DNA of 64,000 bases from Marinomonas shanghaiensis (GTDB lineage Bacteria > Pseudomonadota > Gammaproteobacteria > Pseudomonadales > Marinomonadaceae): positions 1 through 64,000 of the forward strand of contig NZ_QGOK01000023.1 of the NCBI RefSeq assembly GCF_003259175.1, in the 5' to 3' direction. Shown here in pieces: positions 17,830-25,805 of the stretch (within the stretch, counting starts at the first letter, position 1; every line of letters begins with the position of its first letter). The notes below the pieces were generated by a model, which had not been told where the DNA came from, did no database searches, and saw only the letters and a program-made list of their open reading frames with translations. A program made the translations under genes and the position numbers.

Positions 17830-19164
17830 TTAGGTCTTACTAAGCTTCGCCTCAACCTGTATAAGCGCTCGTCGATACATGCGCCAAGCACAAACACCGG
17901 CAAGGGCATTACCGATCAGGACACCGAAAAATAGTCCTTTTAAGCCGCCTAACTCAGAACCGATCCACAGACAAGGCAAAAAGAAGGCAAACAGGCGTAA
18001 AGCAGAGATAACCAGTGCCGTATAAGATTTCCCTAAGGCATTGGCGATAGACACCATCAACATACAAATGCCAAGTAAGCCAAGGCTCAGCGGAATAACC
18101 ATCAGGTGCCAATGCAGAATTCCCGCGACATCTTGATCGCTGGTCATTAAGTTCGCCAACGCACCTGAGACAAAGAAGGTTATCACGGCAATCAGCAATT
18201 GAAAGGATAAAACAAATCGACAGGCCAAACGCACCACATAGCGTACATCATCGAGGCGCCCTTCCCCTAGCAATCGTCCTACCATCGGCGGCATAGACAT
18301 GGTCAGCGCCAACACAGCCACAATAGAGAAAAATTCAAAACGTGAGCCCAGTGCCCAAGACGCCACAGCTGCCGTACCAAAGCCTGCAATCAGTTTGGTC
18401 GCCAACATAGAAGACACGGGCGGCAATAACTGACTAATCATCGCGGGCCCCATAATGTGACCAATCGACGCCAAGCTTTTGCCAATATTAAGATCTTGCC
18501 AGTCAAAGGTAATCCAATGCTTACGAGCCACGTTGGGCGCAACAATCAAGGTACCCAAACCAAACGCCACCGTGGTTGCCATCGCGGCACCGTTCAAGCC
18601 AAGATCCAAAGTAAAAATGAAAATAGGATCCAGCACCAAATTCAGTACGCTGGTCACTATCATCATGATACCAGGCAATAAAGTATTGCCATTGGAACGA
18701 CATATACTGTAATAAAAATAGATCAATGCCCCCACCCAAGCGCTAAGCAACCAGTGAGGCCAATACGAATCAATAATAGGATACACAGAATCTGGCGCAC
18801 TCAGTAACGCCAAAATGGGATGTCGTAACAACCAAATAATCACACTAAAGAAAGCAATGCCCACACTGCCCATCATCAGCACCAAACCGCCTAATTGTTT
18901 GGCGTAACGCGTGTTCCCCGCGCCTAAAGCACGGGAAATAATCGCCGTCGTCGCAATCCCCAACCCCACTTGCAGGCCAATCACAATCATCTGAATCGGC
19001 AAAGTAAACCCCTGCGCTGCCAAAGGCAACAGACCCAACTGCCCGATGAAAGCACTGTCCACCAACTGAAAACTCATCAGCGACAAAACACCAAACAACA
19101 TCGGCCACGTCATGGAAAAAAGTTGCTTCGCTAAAGAATCAGATGAAGATACTTGGGAGGACAT
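17830..19164 (-). CDS. MATE family efflux transporter
   Basis: A 444-residue inner-membrane protein with twelve membrane segments that exports cationic drugs or metabolites in exchange for Na+ or H+. The start region SLAKQLFSMTWPMLFGVLSLMSFQLVDSAFIGQLG is typical, and the second half repeats the pattern (MGPAMISQLLPPVSSM). No frameshift is present and the length is normal. It is monocistronic. Confidence 0.92.
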   Translation of the reverse strand: MSSQVSSSDSLAKQLFSMTWPMLFGVLSLMSFQLVDSAFIGQLGLLPLAAQGFTLPIQMIVIGLQVGLGIATTAIISRALGAGNTRYAKQLGGLVLMMGSVGIAFFSVIIWLLRHPILALLSAPDSVYPIIDSYWPHWLLSAWVGALIYFYYSICRSNGNTLLPGIMMIVTSVLNLVLDPIFIFTLDLGLNGAAMATTVAFGLGTLIVAPNVARKHWITFDWQDLNIGKSLASIGHIMGPAMISQLLPPVSSMLATKLIAGFGTAAVASWALGSRFEFFSIVAVLALTMSMPPMVGRLLGEGRLDDVRYVVRLACRFVLSFQLLIAVITFFVSGALANLMTSDQDVAGILHWHLMVIPLSLGLLGICMLMVSIANALGKSYTALVISALRLFAFFLPCLWIGSELGGLKGLFFGVLIGNALAGVCAWRMYRRALIQVEAKLSKT

Positions 19165-19202
19165 AAATGTGGCTCATACTAAAAACTGAGCCTATATTCT
19201 AC

Positions 19203-19220
19203 CCTATTTTGAGGACGACA
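19203..19220. repeat. second copy of the IS-end-like motif
   Basis: CCTATTTTGAGGACGACA differs from the 17-mer at 13-29 by one inserted G. It lies in the gap upstream of the MATE gene. No matching opposite end is visible nearby. Confidence 0.25.
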
Positions 19221-19280
19221 GAATGAATGAAGGGAGGATTAACCGCTCTTTACCCTTATCACATAAAACGGACATTCCTA

Positions 19281-20270
19281 CTAAACATCACCAGTAGCAC
19301 TGACTACACCACGACGTTCAGCAAGCGCTAACACCACAACCGACAGCATTAGAATGGTCATACCAAGTAAAGCGAGTTGTGTGAGTTGCTCACCAAGAAA
19401 CAATACGGCAATCATAGTCGCAGTGAGAGGTTCTACCAGCACAATAACAGACGCCGTCGTCGCGCGGACAGAAGAAAGCCCCGTGTTAAAAAGAATATAG
19501 GCCATCGCTGTTGGCACTAAGCCGAGATACCCCAGAAAAAGGAAACTAGAAAGCAAACGTTCGGTCATGGGTATCACGCCTTCAAACATGGCGAGAGGCA
19601 ATAGGCAAACCGTTCCCACTATCATGCCTAAAAAAGTAACATTAAATTGATCCGCATGTCGGCGCAAACTCATTGCTCTGGTAAGAATCGTCACACTGGC
19701 ATAGCCCAATGCTGATAAACACGCGAATGCCATTCCCAAATGCGAACTGGGTCTCATGTCACTGCCGCCAGTCAACAAAGCCAAGCCTAAAATCGCAAAA
19801 ATCATAGTCAACAGACCCGCTTTAGCCATCCGCTCACCCAGTGCCACATACGAACCTAGCGCCATGAAAATTGGCCCCAAGCCTAAAGTAACCACAGTGG
19901 CGACGGCCAAGCCGCTGTATTGAACTGCGGCAAAATAAGCGGCCTGATATACGGCTGACCCTATTCCGATAACAACCAGCCTTCCCCTGTATTTTTTCAT
20001 AAAATGGCTCATTTCGGCTCTTTTTAAACGAGACGTCATCAAGAAAGCAAAGACAGCCAAAATGCACACTCCTATCAAGAAACGCCAAAAGGAAACGGCG
20101 ATGGGACCAAGACCGCTACTCTGGTAAAGCATCGCAGCCACAGCACCTCCCGTTCCCCATGCCATCGCGGCACACATCACACACAACAAACCACGACCAA
20201 CAGATATCTGTTGAGCGGTTTCCTCTGTTCCTATCGCCTCAGAAACCAGTACCTTAGCCACCATCATCAT
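19281..20270 (-). CDS. EamA (DMT) family transporter
   Basis: A 329-residue inner-membrane protein with ten membrane segments in two EamA repeats, a family that usually exports amino acids, purines or other metabolites. The repeats begin at about residue 28 (LLCVMCAAMAWGTGGAVA) and about 178. The first 25 residues are hydrophilic; ATG alternatives at codons 2 and 3 are possible. It is divergent from a LysR gene that very probably regulates it. The substrate is unknown. Confidence 0.9.
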   Translation of the reverse strand: MMMVAKVLVSEAIGTEETAQQISVGRGLLCVMCAAMAWGTGGAVAAMLYQSSGLGPIAVSFWRFLIGVCILAVFAFLMTSRLKRAEMSHFMKKYRGRLVVIGIGSAVYQAAYFAAVQYSGLAVATVVTLGLGPIFMALGSYVALGERMAKAGLLTMIFAILGLALLTGGSDMRPSSHLGMAFACLSALGYASVTILTRAMSLRRHADQFNVTFLGMIVGTVCLLPLAMFEGVIPMTERLLSSFLFLGYLGLVPTAMAYILFNTGLSSVRATTASVIVLVEPLTATMIAVLFLGEQLTQLALLGMTILMLSVVVLALAERRGVVSATGDV

Positions 20271-20328
20271 GTCTCAACTTACACAGCTCTATTCTTTTCA
20301 CGCCAGAATCGCTGAAATAATTCCAAAA

Positions 20329-20346
20329 GCAAAACGAATGTTTTGC
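20329..20346. promoter_or_regulatory. dyad in the EamA/LysR divergent promoter region
   Basis: GCAAAAC-gaat-GTTTTGC is a 7-bp perfect inverted repeat in the gap between the divergent EamA and LysR genes, followed by a second small dyad TTATTCGATAA. LysR regulators bind dyads in such gaps, so it is a candidate operator. No footprint evidence exists. Confidence 0.35.
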
Positions 20347-20420
20347 TATTCTATTATTCGATAATCAAATACAAACTTTTTGCACCAAGTTGTATACCAA
20401 ACAAAAAGAAGGACAAAACA

Positions 20421-21290
20421 ATGCACCATCCAGACCTACATCTCACTTGGCTCAGAACCTTTGTGGCAGTGGTGGATACAGGGTCACTGACCGCTGCAGC
20501 GCCTTTGGTGTATCGTTCACAATCCGCCGTAAGCATGCACATCAAAAAATTGGAAACCATTGTGGGAAGTGCCATTCTCTTCAGAGGGCCGCATCATTTG
20601 GAAGTCACGCCAAAAGGCGTTGAATTACTCGCTTACTCGCGGCGCATGTTAGCACTGCAATCTGAAGCCCATGACGCACTGTTTGGCCAGCAACTGTCCG
20701 GTCTTGTGCGGATCGGTGTACCAGACGACTACGCCATGTACCTCGCACCGGTTTTGCGAAGTTTTGCCAGTCGCCATACCAATGTCGACATCGAGCTAAC
20801 CTGTGAGCAATCGACCTCGCTCATCCCTCAAATCAACAACAATGAATTGGATATTGCCCTGATTTCCCAAGACAAAGCAGAACAAGGAGAGTGGTTGTTT
20901 CAAGAACCTATGGTGTGGGTTGGTTCCACCCAACATGAAGTATGGCGGCGCAAGCCTTTACCCATTGCCGTCTATGAAGCCGGTAGTATGGCGCAAATAG
21001 GAACATTATCTGCGTTGAATAAACACAATAGGGAATATCGTATTGTCTATAAAAGTTCGGGGCTGGCGGGGCAACTTGCCGCCGTAGAAAGTGGATTGGC
21101 GGTCGCCGCCTTGACTCGTTGCAGCGTTCCCGCAGGGCTGCCTATTTTACAAAATCTACCCGCTGAATACGATTTACCAAAATTAGCGGCCATGGACGTG
21201 GCAGTATTTCGTAGTAAAAGATCGGCAAAATCAGCCGTGGTAGAGGCCATCAACGAGCAAATCATTCATACCCTTAAAGTCGATCGTTAA
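20421..21290 (+). CDS. LysR family transcriptional regulator
   Basis: A 289-residue regulator. The winged helix-turn-helix lies at about residues 8-66 (LRTFVAVVDTGSLTAAAPLVYRSQSAVSMHIKKLE), and a periplasmic-binding-type effector domain fills the rest. ATG 20421 is chosen because AAGGA stands seven bases upstream; the frame runs back to 20343 without support. It is divergent from the EamA gene, its likely target. Confidence 0.93.
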   Translation: MHHPDLHLTWLRTFVAVVDTGSLTAAAPLVYRSQSAVSMHIKKLETIVGSAILFRGPHHLEVTPKGVELLAYSRRMLALQSEAHDALFGQQLSGLVRIGVPDDYAMYLAPVLRSFASRHTNVDIELTCEQSTSLIPQINNNELDIALISQDKAEQGEWLFQEPMVWVGSTQHEVWRRKPLPIAVYEAGSMAQIGTLSALNKHNREYRIVYKSSGLAGQLAAVESGLAVAALTRCSVPAGLPILQNLPAEYDLPKLAAMDVAVFRSKRSAKSAVVEAINEQIIHTLKVDR

Positions 21291-21320
21291 CACCCACTGT
21301 TCTCTTGAATAAAACGTCTG

Positions 21321-22565
21321 TTAAGCCGCATCAGAGGCTCGACTAAACCGATGTCCATATCTCAGCATGACTAAGGCAATCATAGAAAAAAGAGCAAAAC
21401 TACAGGCCAAAGGAATCACCGTAAAGTTATAGAACTGCCCTGCGATGGTTGCTAACACGATAGCAATCAAACTGGATAAGGACGAGATCAATGATGCTCC
21501 AAGACCCGCCACGGCTCCCAATGGTTCCATCGCCATGGCGTTCACATTACCAAATACCATGCCGAGGCAAGAAAACATCACCATACCCAGCGCCATGAAA
21601 AAAACAAAAGGCGGTACACCCGAAAAAAATACCGCCACAACCAAAAGAACAAACGCCGTCGAACACATCACACTTAACGCGCCAACCACACAGCGCAACA
21701 TACCCACTCGCAGGACAATTTTGCCATTTGAAAAATTGATAACAGAAGACCCTATCGCCAGCATGCCAAAAAACAAAGGAAAACGGTCGCCCGTGTTATA
21801 AACATCCTGAAAAATAGACTGTGCCGTACTTATGTACAGCATCAGGGCACCAAAAATACAACCTAACAAAACGGTAAACGCCATCACATCTCGACGGCTC
21901 AATATAAAACGCACATCCACCATTAAACGTTTTCTATTCAATGGGATACGGTTTTCTTTTGATAATGTTTCAGGTTGACGTAACAAGAGCCAACCACCAG
22001 CAACAGCGGCCTGTATCATTAACAAAGCAAAAATCCAGCGCCAATCGGCCACCTTAATCACCAACTGCCCCAATGAAGGCGCAAGCATGGGCACAAGAAT
22101 AAACACCATCATAACAAAGGACATGATACGTGCCATCGCTGCGCCCTTGTACAAGTCCCGAATCAAGGCGCGAGACGCAATTTTTGGCCCTGCAACGCCA
22201 AATCCTTGGATAATACGCCCCAGTAAAAACACCTCGATAGACGACGCCAATAGCGCAATCACAGAACCTACAATATAAATACTGATGCCAATTAAAATGC
22301 TTTTTTTACGACCTATCGCGTCCGACAACGGACCAAAAACGATCTCGCCAAACACCATACCCAGAATCATTGCCGAGACAATCCACTGAGTTTTCTGATA
22401 ATCAATAATCGCCAAAGATTCAGCAATATTTGGAAACGCTGGCAACATGGCATCCATACTCAACGCTGTCAGCGACATCATCAAAGCAAACAACGCCACC
22501 AGCTCTTTTTCGGCCAAACGCTTTACTGACGATCCAATGGGTTGTGGTGAATGAGAAAGCGACAT
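21321..22565 (-). CDS. Bcr/CflA family MFS efflux transporter
   Basis: A 414-residue major-facilitator protein with twelve membrane segments, of the Bcr/CflA drug-resistance branch (bicyclomycin, sulphonamide or cysteine-like exporters). The family motif between helices 2 and 3 is clear: FGPLSDAIGRKKSILIG. It is convergent with the LysR gene, with only 30 bases between the stops. Nothing in the sequence names the substrate. Confidence 0.9.
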   Translation of the reverse strand: MSLSHSPQPIGSSVKRLAEKELVALFALMMSLTALSMDAMLPAFPNIAESLAIIDYQKTQWIVSAMILGMVFGEIVFGPLSDAIGRKKSILIGISIYIVGSVIALLASSIEVFLLGRIIQGFGVAGPKIASRALIRDLYKGAAMARIMSFVMMVFILVPMLAPSLGQLVIKVADWRWIFALLMIQAAVAGGWLLLRQPETLSKENRIPLNRKRLMVDVRFILSRRDVMAFTVLLGCIFGALMLYISTAQSIFQDVYNTGDRFPLFFGMLAIGSSVINFSNGKIVLRVGMLRCVVGALSVMCSTAFVLLVVAVFFSGVPPFVFFMALGMVMFSCLGMVFGNVNAMAMEPLGAVAGLGASLISSLSSLIAIVLATIAGQFYNFTVIPLACSFALFSMIALVMLRYGHRFSRASDAA

Positions 22566-22628
22566 CCTTTTCCTTAACGACGAATAAAATGGATCAATAG
22601 TTTACTCGCCTATTCAAGTATCTCGCAA

Positions 22629-23987
22629 TTAATTAGATGGGGCTCTTACTAATAATTCCAGCACCGCGACTTTGACATCATGTACTAGCTCAGCTTCATC
22701 CACGCCCAGCACTTGGCCGTTTTCAACCACACGTTTACCATTCACAAAGCTGTGTTTAATCAGTGCTGGTTCACCACATAAGATTGGCGTTTCTAATGGG
22801 CTGTGTACACCCGAAAAGCGCGGTGCATCAAGGGAATACAGCACCAAATCAGCAGCATAACCTTCGGCTATTTGCCCTGTTTTAAGCCCCAAAAGATCCG
22901 CGCCGTTTTGCGTGCCCCATTTAAGTACTTGCGAGACATTCGTTGCTGAAGGCCCGCTATGGGTTCGATGTAATAGCCAAGCTAAATTCAACTCCTGCAA
23001 CATAGAAGCACTTTCACTGGAGGCGGAGCCATCAACGCCGAGGGTAATCGGAATGCCGGCTTTTTCCATCGCCAGCACTGGCGCAATACCACTGCCAAGG
23101 CGACAATTTGACGTAGGGCAATGGGCAATTCGCGTTTTCGTTTGCGCCAGTAATTCAATCGCATGAGCATCAGCTTGTACCAAGTGAGCGAACCACACAT
23201 CGTCACCCAACCAATCACAATGGGCGGCATAGTCAATGGCGCTCATGCCGAAGTTTTGTTGCGCCATTTGCTCATCGAAAGACACTTCCAATAAATGCGA
23301 ATGACGTAGTAAATTGCGCTCTTTTGCCCACTGGGCGTAACTGCGTAAATCTTCGGCTGGCGAGGTGTGAACCAAGCTGGTCGGTGCAACAACCAAGCGT
23401 CGCATGCTGAATGAGCTGGCATCATGATAGCGTTTGTAGGAAGCATCAAGGCGATCCAATGACAAGGCCAATGACTCTGGAACGATGCCGCTGTCTTGCA
23501 TGCCTTTATGACTGCCTTGTACCGTTGCGCCGCCACGGCATAAAACCAATCGAATACCTAAATCTTCGGCCGCTCGCCAAACGGCGTCTTCCAACTCAGG
23601 CGATGTGCTCGCATGGTACAAATAATGATGGTCCGCACAGGTGGTCACGCCAGAGCGCAGCTGTTCATACAGGCCTAATTTCGCTGCAACATACATTAAA
23701 TCTGGGGTGATTTGTGGCCAGAATCGATACGGCACGCTTGCCAGCCATTCCCCTAAACTTTGGTTCAAACCAGCAGGCACGCCTTTTAGAATCGACTGGG
23801 CAAGATGATGGTGAGTGTTCACAAACCCGGGATAAACCACACAGCCGGATGCGTCTATTAATTCATCGTCAGGTTCATAGTCTAATGTGGAGGAAATGGC
23901 GGCAATCACGCCATCTTTGATACGGATCTCTTGGGGAAGCTCATAACCTGCAACGGCTTTGGCTTGGCGAATCAAATACTGGGGCAT
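22629..23987 (-). CDS. amidohydrolase, 8-oxoguanine deaminase-like
   Basis: A 452-residue zinc-dependent deaminase of the TRZ/ATZ amidohydrolase group. The metal and active-site blocks are NTHHHLAQ (about residue 60), GVTTCADHHYLY, HSHLLEVSFDE, FAHLVQ and GVDGSASSES. The DHHYLY block and overall order are closest to 8-oxoguanine deaminases, which turn 8-oxoguanine into urate and ammonia; guanine-, isocytosine- or triazine-type substrates remain possible. ATG 23987 follows GGAG closely; the frame extends to 24029 without support. It is divergent from an NMT1-type binding protein behind a structured leader, which fits a purine scavenging role. Confidence 0.82.
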   Translation of the reverse strand: MPQYLIRQAKAVAGYELPQEIRIKDGVIAAISSTLDYEPDDELIDASGCVVYPGFVNTHHHLAQSILKGVPAGLNQSLGEWLASVPYRFWPQITPDLMYVAAKLGLYEQLRSGVTTCADHHYLYHASTSPELEDAVWRAAEDLGIRLVLCRGGATVQGSHKGMQDSGIVPESLALSLDRLDASYKRYHDASSFSMRRLVVAPTSLVHTSPAEDLRSYAQWAKERNLLRHSHLLEVSFDEQMAQQNFGMSAIDYAAHCDWLGDDVWFAHLVQADAHAIELLAQTKTRIAHCPTSNCRLGSGIAPVLAMEKAGIPITLGVDGSASSESASMLQELNLAWLLHRTHSGPSATNVSQVLKWGTQNGADLLGLKTGQIAEGYAADLVLYSLDAPRFSGVHSPLETPILCGEPALIKHSFVNGKRVVENGQVLGVDEAELVHDVKVAVLELLVRAPSN

Positions 23988-24210
23988 AACACTCTCCTTT
24001 TTTAGGAAAGAGCAATGTCCAGGCCGCAAGGCTTAACCGCTTCTACTCTTTATTTCACACACAATTTAACCAGATCAACAAGCAAACCCTGTACCAGTCT
24101 ATGCAACGGCAATAAACACACAGCAAGCGTTAAGCAATCATGGTATTTGGCATCGTATTTATGGTGCAACAAGGCCACCATTCGCCCACTTCAAGTGCAT
24201 AACCAAGAAC

Positions 24211-24229
24211 AAAAAGCCGCATAACGGCT
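24211..24229 (-). terminator. small hairpin with U-tract, possible attenuator upstream of the deaminase gene
   Basis: On the minus strand AGCCG-TTATG-CGGCT is followed by four more T. The stem has only five pairs. It would stop a minus-strand transcript about 220 bases before the deaminase start, so it could be an attenuator, or simply insulate the two divergent units. Confidence 0.35.
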
Positions 24230-24298
24230 GAATTTATAGACAAGTGTATTTGGCCTGCTTGTTGCTTAATCATAAGTAGCGCAAATAGTTTGCGCGAC

Positions 24299-24494
24299 GC
24301 AATGAGTAGAAGCGGTCAAATTTGGTCGAGTTCAATACACCAAATTCGGGCATTGCTCACTGCCTTATCGACAACCCAAAGAGGATGTCGAAAGGGAAGT
24401 GACAGCCGTTTCAATCTAACTCGACTGTGTACCCAGCCCTCTCGCTCTTTCCTCATCTGATTTTCTTTGTGGTTGTTTCAGTGACCGAATTTGG
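24299..24494 (+). promoter_or_regulatory. structured leader with two mutually exclusive folds (candidate riboswitch)
   Basis: Fold A: GCAATG (24299-24304) pairs with CATTGC (24351-24356), enclosing AATTTGG (24319-24325) paired with CCAAATT (24340-24346). It abuts the aptamer-like hairpin at 24357-24402. Fold B: the continuous strand CAGTGACCGAATTTGG (24479-24494) pairs completely with TCACTG (24357-24362) and CCAAATTCGG (24340-24349), with a 7-nt bulge between. Fold B destroys both fold A and the outer stem of the aptamer-like hairpin. A 7-bp hairpin GCGCAAA/TTTGCGC (24279-24295) precedes them. The end of the region is 48 bases before the start codon of the binding-protein gene, so the link to its ribosome site is not obvious. 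Confidence 0.5.
24357..24402 (+). ncRNA. 46-nt two-stem hairpin, candidate xanthine (NMT1-motif) aptamer
   Basis: The outer stem TCACT/AGTGA and inner stem CGACA/TGTCG are separated by a 7+7 internal loop (GCCTTAT opposite AAAGGGA) and closed by a 12-nt loop. What I know of NMT1-motif RNAs is a compact helix-internal loop-helix of about this size, found upstream of NMT1-type binding proteins and purine-oxidation genes and shown to sense xanthine and urate. The neighbours here, an NMT1-type protein and a purine-deaminase-like enzyme, fit. I cannot check the conserved bases from memory, and the plus strand is preferred only because of the downstream gene. Confidence 0.42.
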
Positions 24495-24542
24495 CTTACC
24501 TAAAGCGCTAAGTCGAATCTATTAAGAAGACTGGAGAAGACA

Positions 24543-25556
24543 ATGAACATCACCCGTAACGTATCTCTATTGCGTACCCTATGCCTAGCTGGGGCCGTGG
24601 CATGGACCACATTCAATGCCAGTGCCGTATTGGCCGCAGATAAAGTAAGATTTCAACTAGACTGGCTACCGGGAGGCGACAAAGCGCCCGTTTACGTTGG
24701 CATCAAAAAAGGGTTTTTTGAAGACGCTGATTTAGACGTCACCGTTGCCAGCGGTCGAGGCTCTAATGATTCAATTAGCAAACTGGCCACAAGCAATGCC
24801 GACATAGGTTTATCTGATTTAGTGGCACTATTGATGGCCAAAGCGCAAAATGATGTCCCCGTTTCCGCCGTTTATTCTGTCTTCAGCAAAGCACCCCATG
24901 CTTTCTTTGTCCCTGCTGACGCAAACATTAACAGCGTTAAAGACGTCACTGGAAAACGCATCGCTACCTCGCCTTATACCTCATCAAACGTATTTTTACC
25001 GCTCTTACTGGAAGTCAACGGTGTCGATCCAGACAGTATAAAACTGATCAAAGCAGACGCGGGGGCGCTTAATCCTATGTTGCTCTCAGGCAATGTTGAT
25101 GTCGTGATTTCATGGGTAACCGATACAGTAATTTACCAACAACAAGCCAAAAGCGCAGGCAAGACCTTGCAGGTATTGCCTTGGTACGATGCTGGATTAG
25201 AGTTTTATTCCACCTCTGTCATTGCCTCGAATCGCTTTATTAATGAACACCCAGACGTGACCAAACGCTTTGTTGCAGCGTATAAAAAAGCCATTGAATA
25301 CACTTGGGCGCACCCTGAGGAAAGCGGACAAATCGTTCATGACATGGTGCCTGAAGTCGACGCCAGCACCGCGACAGATACTATTAATTCCATTAAATCT
25401 CTAGTCTATAACGCCGTCAGCGACCAAGATGGCTACGGTGCATTTACTAAAGAGCGACTCGCTACCACATGGCAGTGGACCGCCAAAGCGCAAAATATCC
25501 CAATCAACAGCTTTGATCCAGAAAGCGCGGTTAATCGTCAGTTTACTCCTCAATAA
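24543..25556 (+). CDS. NMT1/THI5-type ABC substrate-binding protein
   Basis: A 337-residue periplasmic binding protein of the family that carries pyrimidine precursors, riboflavin, sulphonates or purines to ABC importers. The signal peptide ends near residue 31 (ASAVLAA), and the mature protein opens VRFQLDWLPGGDKAPVYVGIKKGFF, the NMT1 hallmark. GGAG precedes ATG 24543. No permease or ATPase gene is near, which is odd, because these usually sit in one operon; it must share a distant transporter. The structured leader and divergent deaminase suggest a purine or purine-derived ligand. A terminator follows. Confidence 0.9.
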   Translation: MNITRNVSLLRTLCLAGAVAWTTFNASAVLAADKVRFQLDWLPGGDKAPVYVGIKKGFFEDADLDVTVASGRGSNDSISKLATSNADIGLSDLVALLMAKAQNDVPVSAVYSVFSKAPHAFFVPADANINSVKDVTGKRIATSPYTSSNVFLPLLLEVNGVDPDSIKLIKADAGALNPMLLSGNVDVVISWVTDTVIYQQQAKSAGKTLQVLPWYDAGLEFYSTSVIASNRFINEHPDVTKRFVAAYKKAIEYTWAHPEESGQIVHDMVPEVDASTATDTINSIKSLVYNAVSDQDGYGAFTKERLATTWQWTAKAQNIPINSFDPESAVNRQFTPQ

Positions 25557-25571
25557 ACACCGCGTTTTGTA

Positions 25572-25606
25572 CCCGTTAAAAATCTAAACTGAAGGTTTTT
25601 AACGGG
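25572..25606 (+). terminator. terminator after the binding-protein gene
   Basis: CCCGTTAAAAA (25572-25582) and TTTTTAACGGG (25596-25606) form an 11-bp stem 16 bases after the stop codon. A short T-run follows. Confidence 0.75.
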
Positions 25607-25805
25607 TTTCAGGCTCAAATAAAAATTAACCTAAAGATGCCTCTTTCCATCGGATCACTCCAGCTTAGATCACACCTTTAACTCCTCGGGTTGTTTCGGA
25701 CTATTGTTAAATATCTTAGGGCTTTACTATCTCATCCGAGTATAAGTAATCTCAGAGCCTGCGGCCCAATTTATTTAATTATGTTCCATCATGATATTAA
25801 TGCTT

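Noticed and set aside
24015-24224. 69-codon plus-strand frame in the gap before the binding-protein gene
   Set aside because: No ribosome site, no recognisable sequence, and it starts inside the leader of the divergent deaminase gene.
24299-24494. TPP (THI-box) or adenine/guanine riboswitch
   Set aside because: The CTGAGA and ACCTGATCTGG blocks of the THI box and the three-way purine junction are absent, although the NMT1/THI5-type gene made me look for them.
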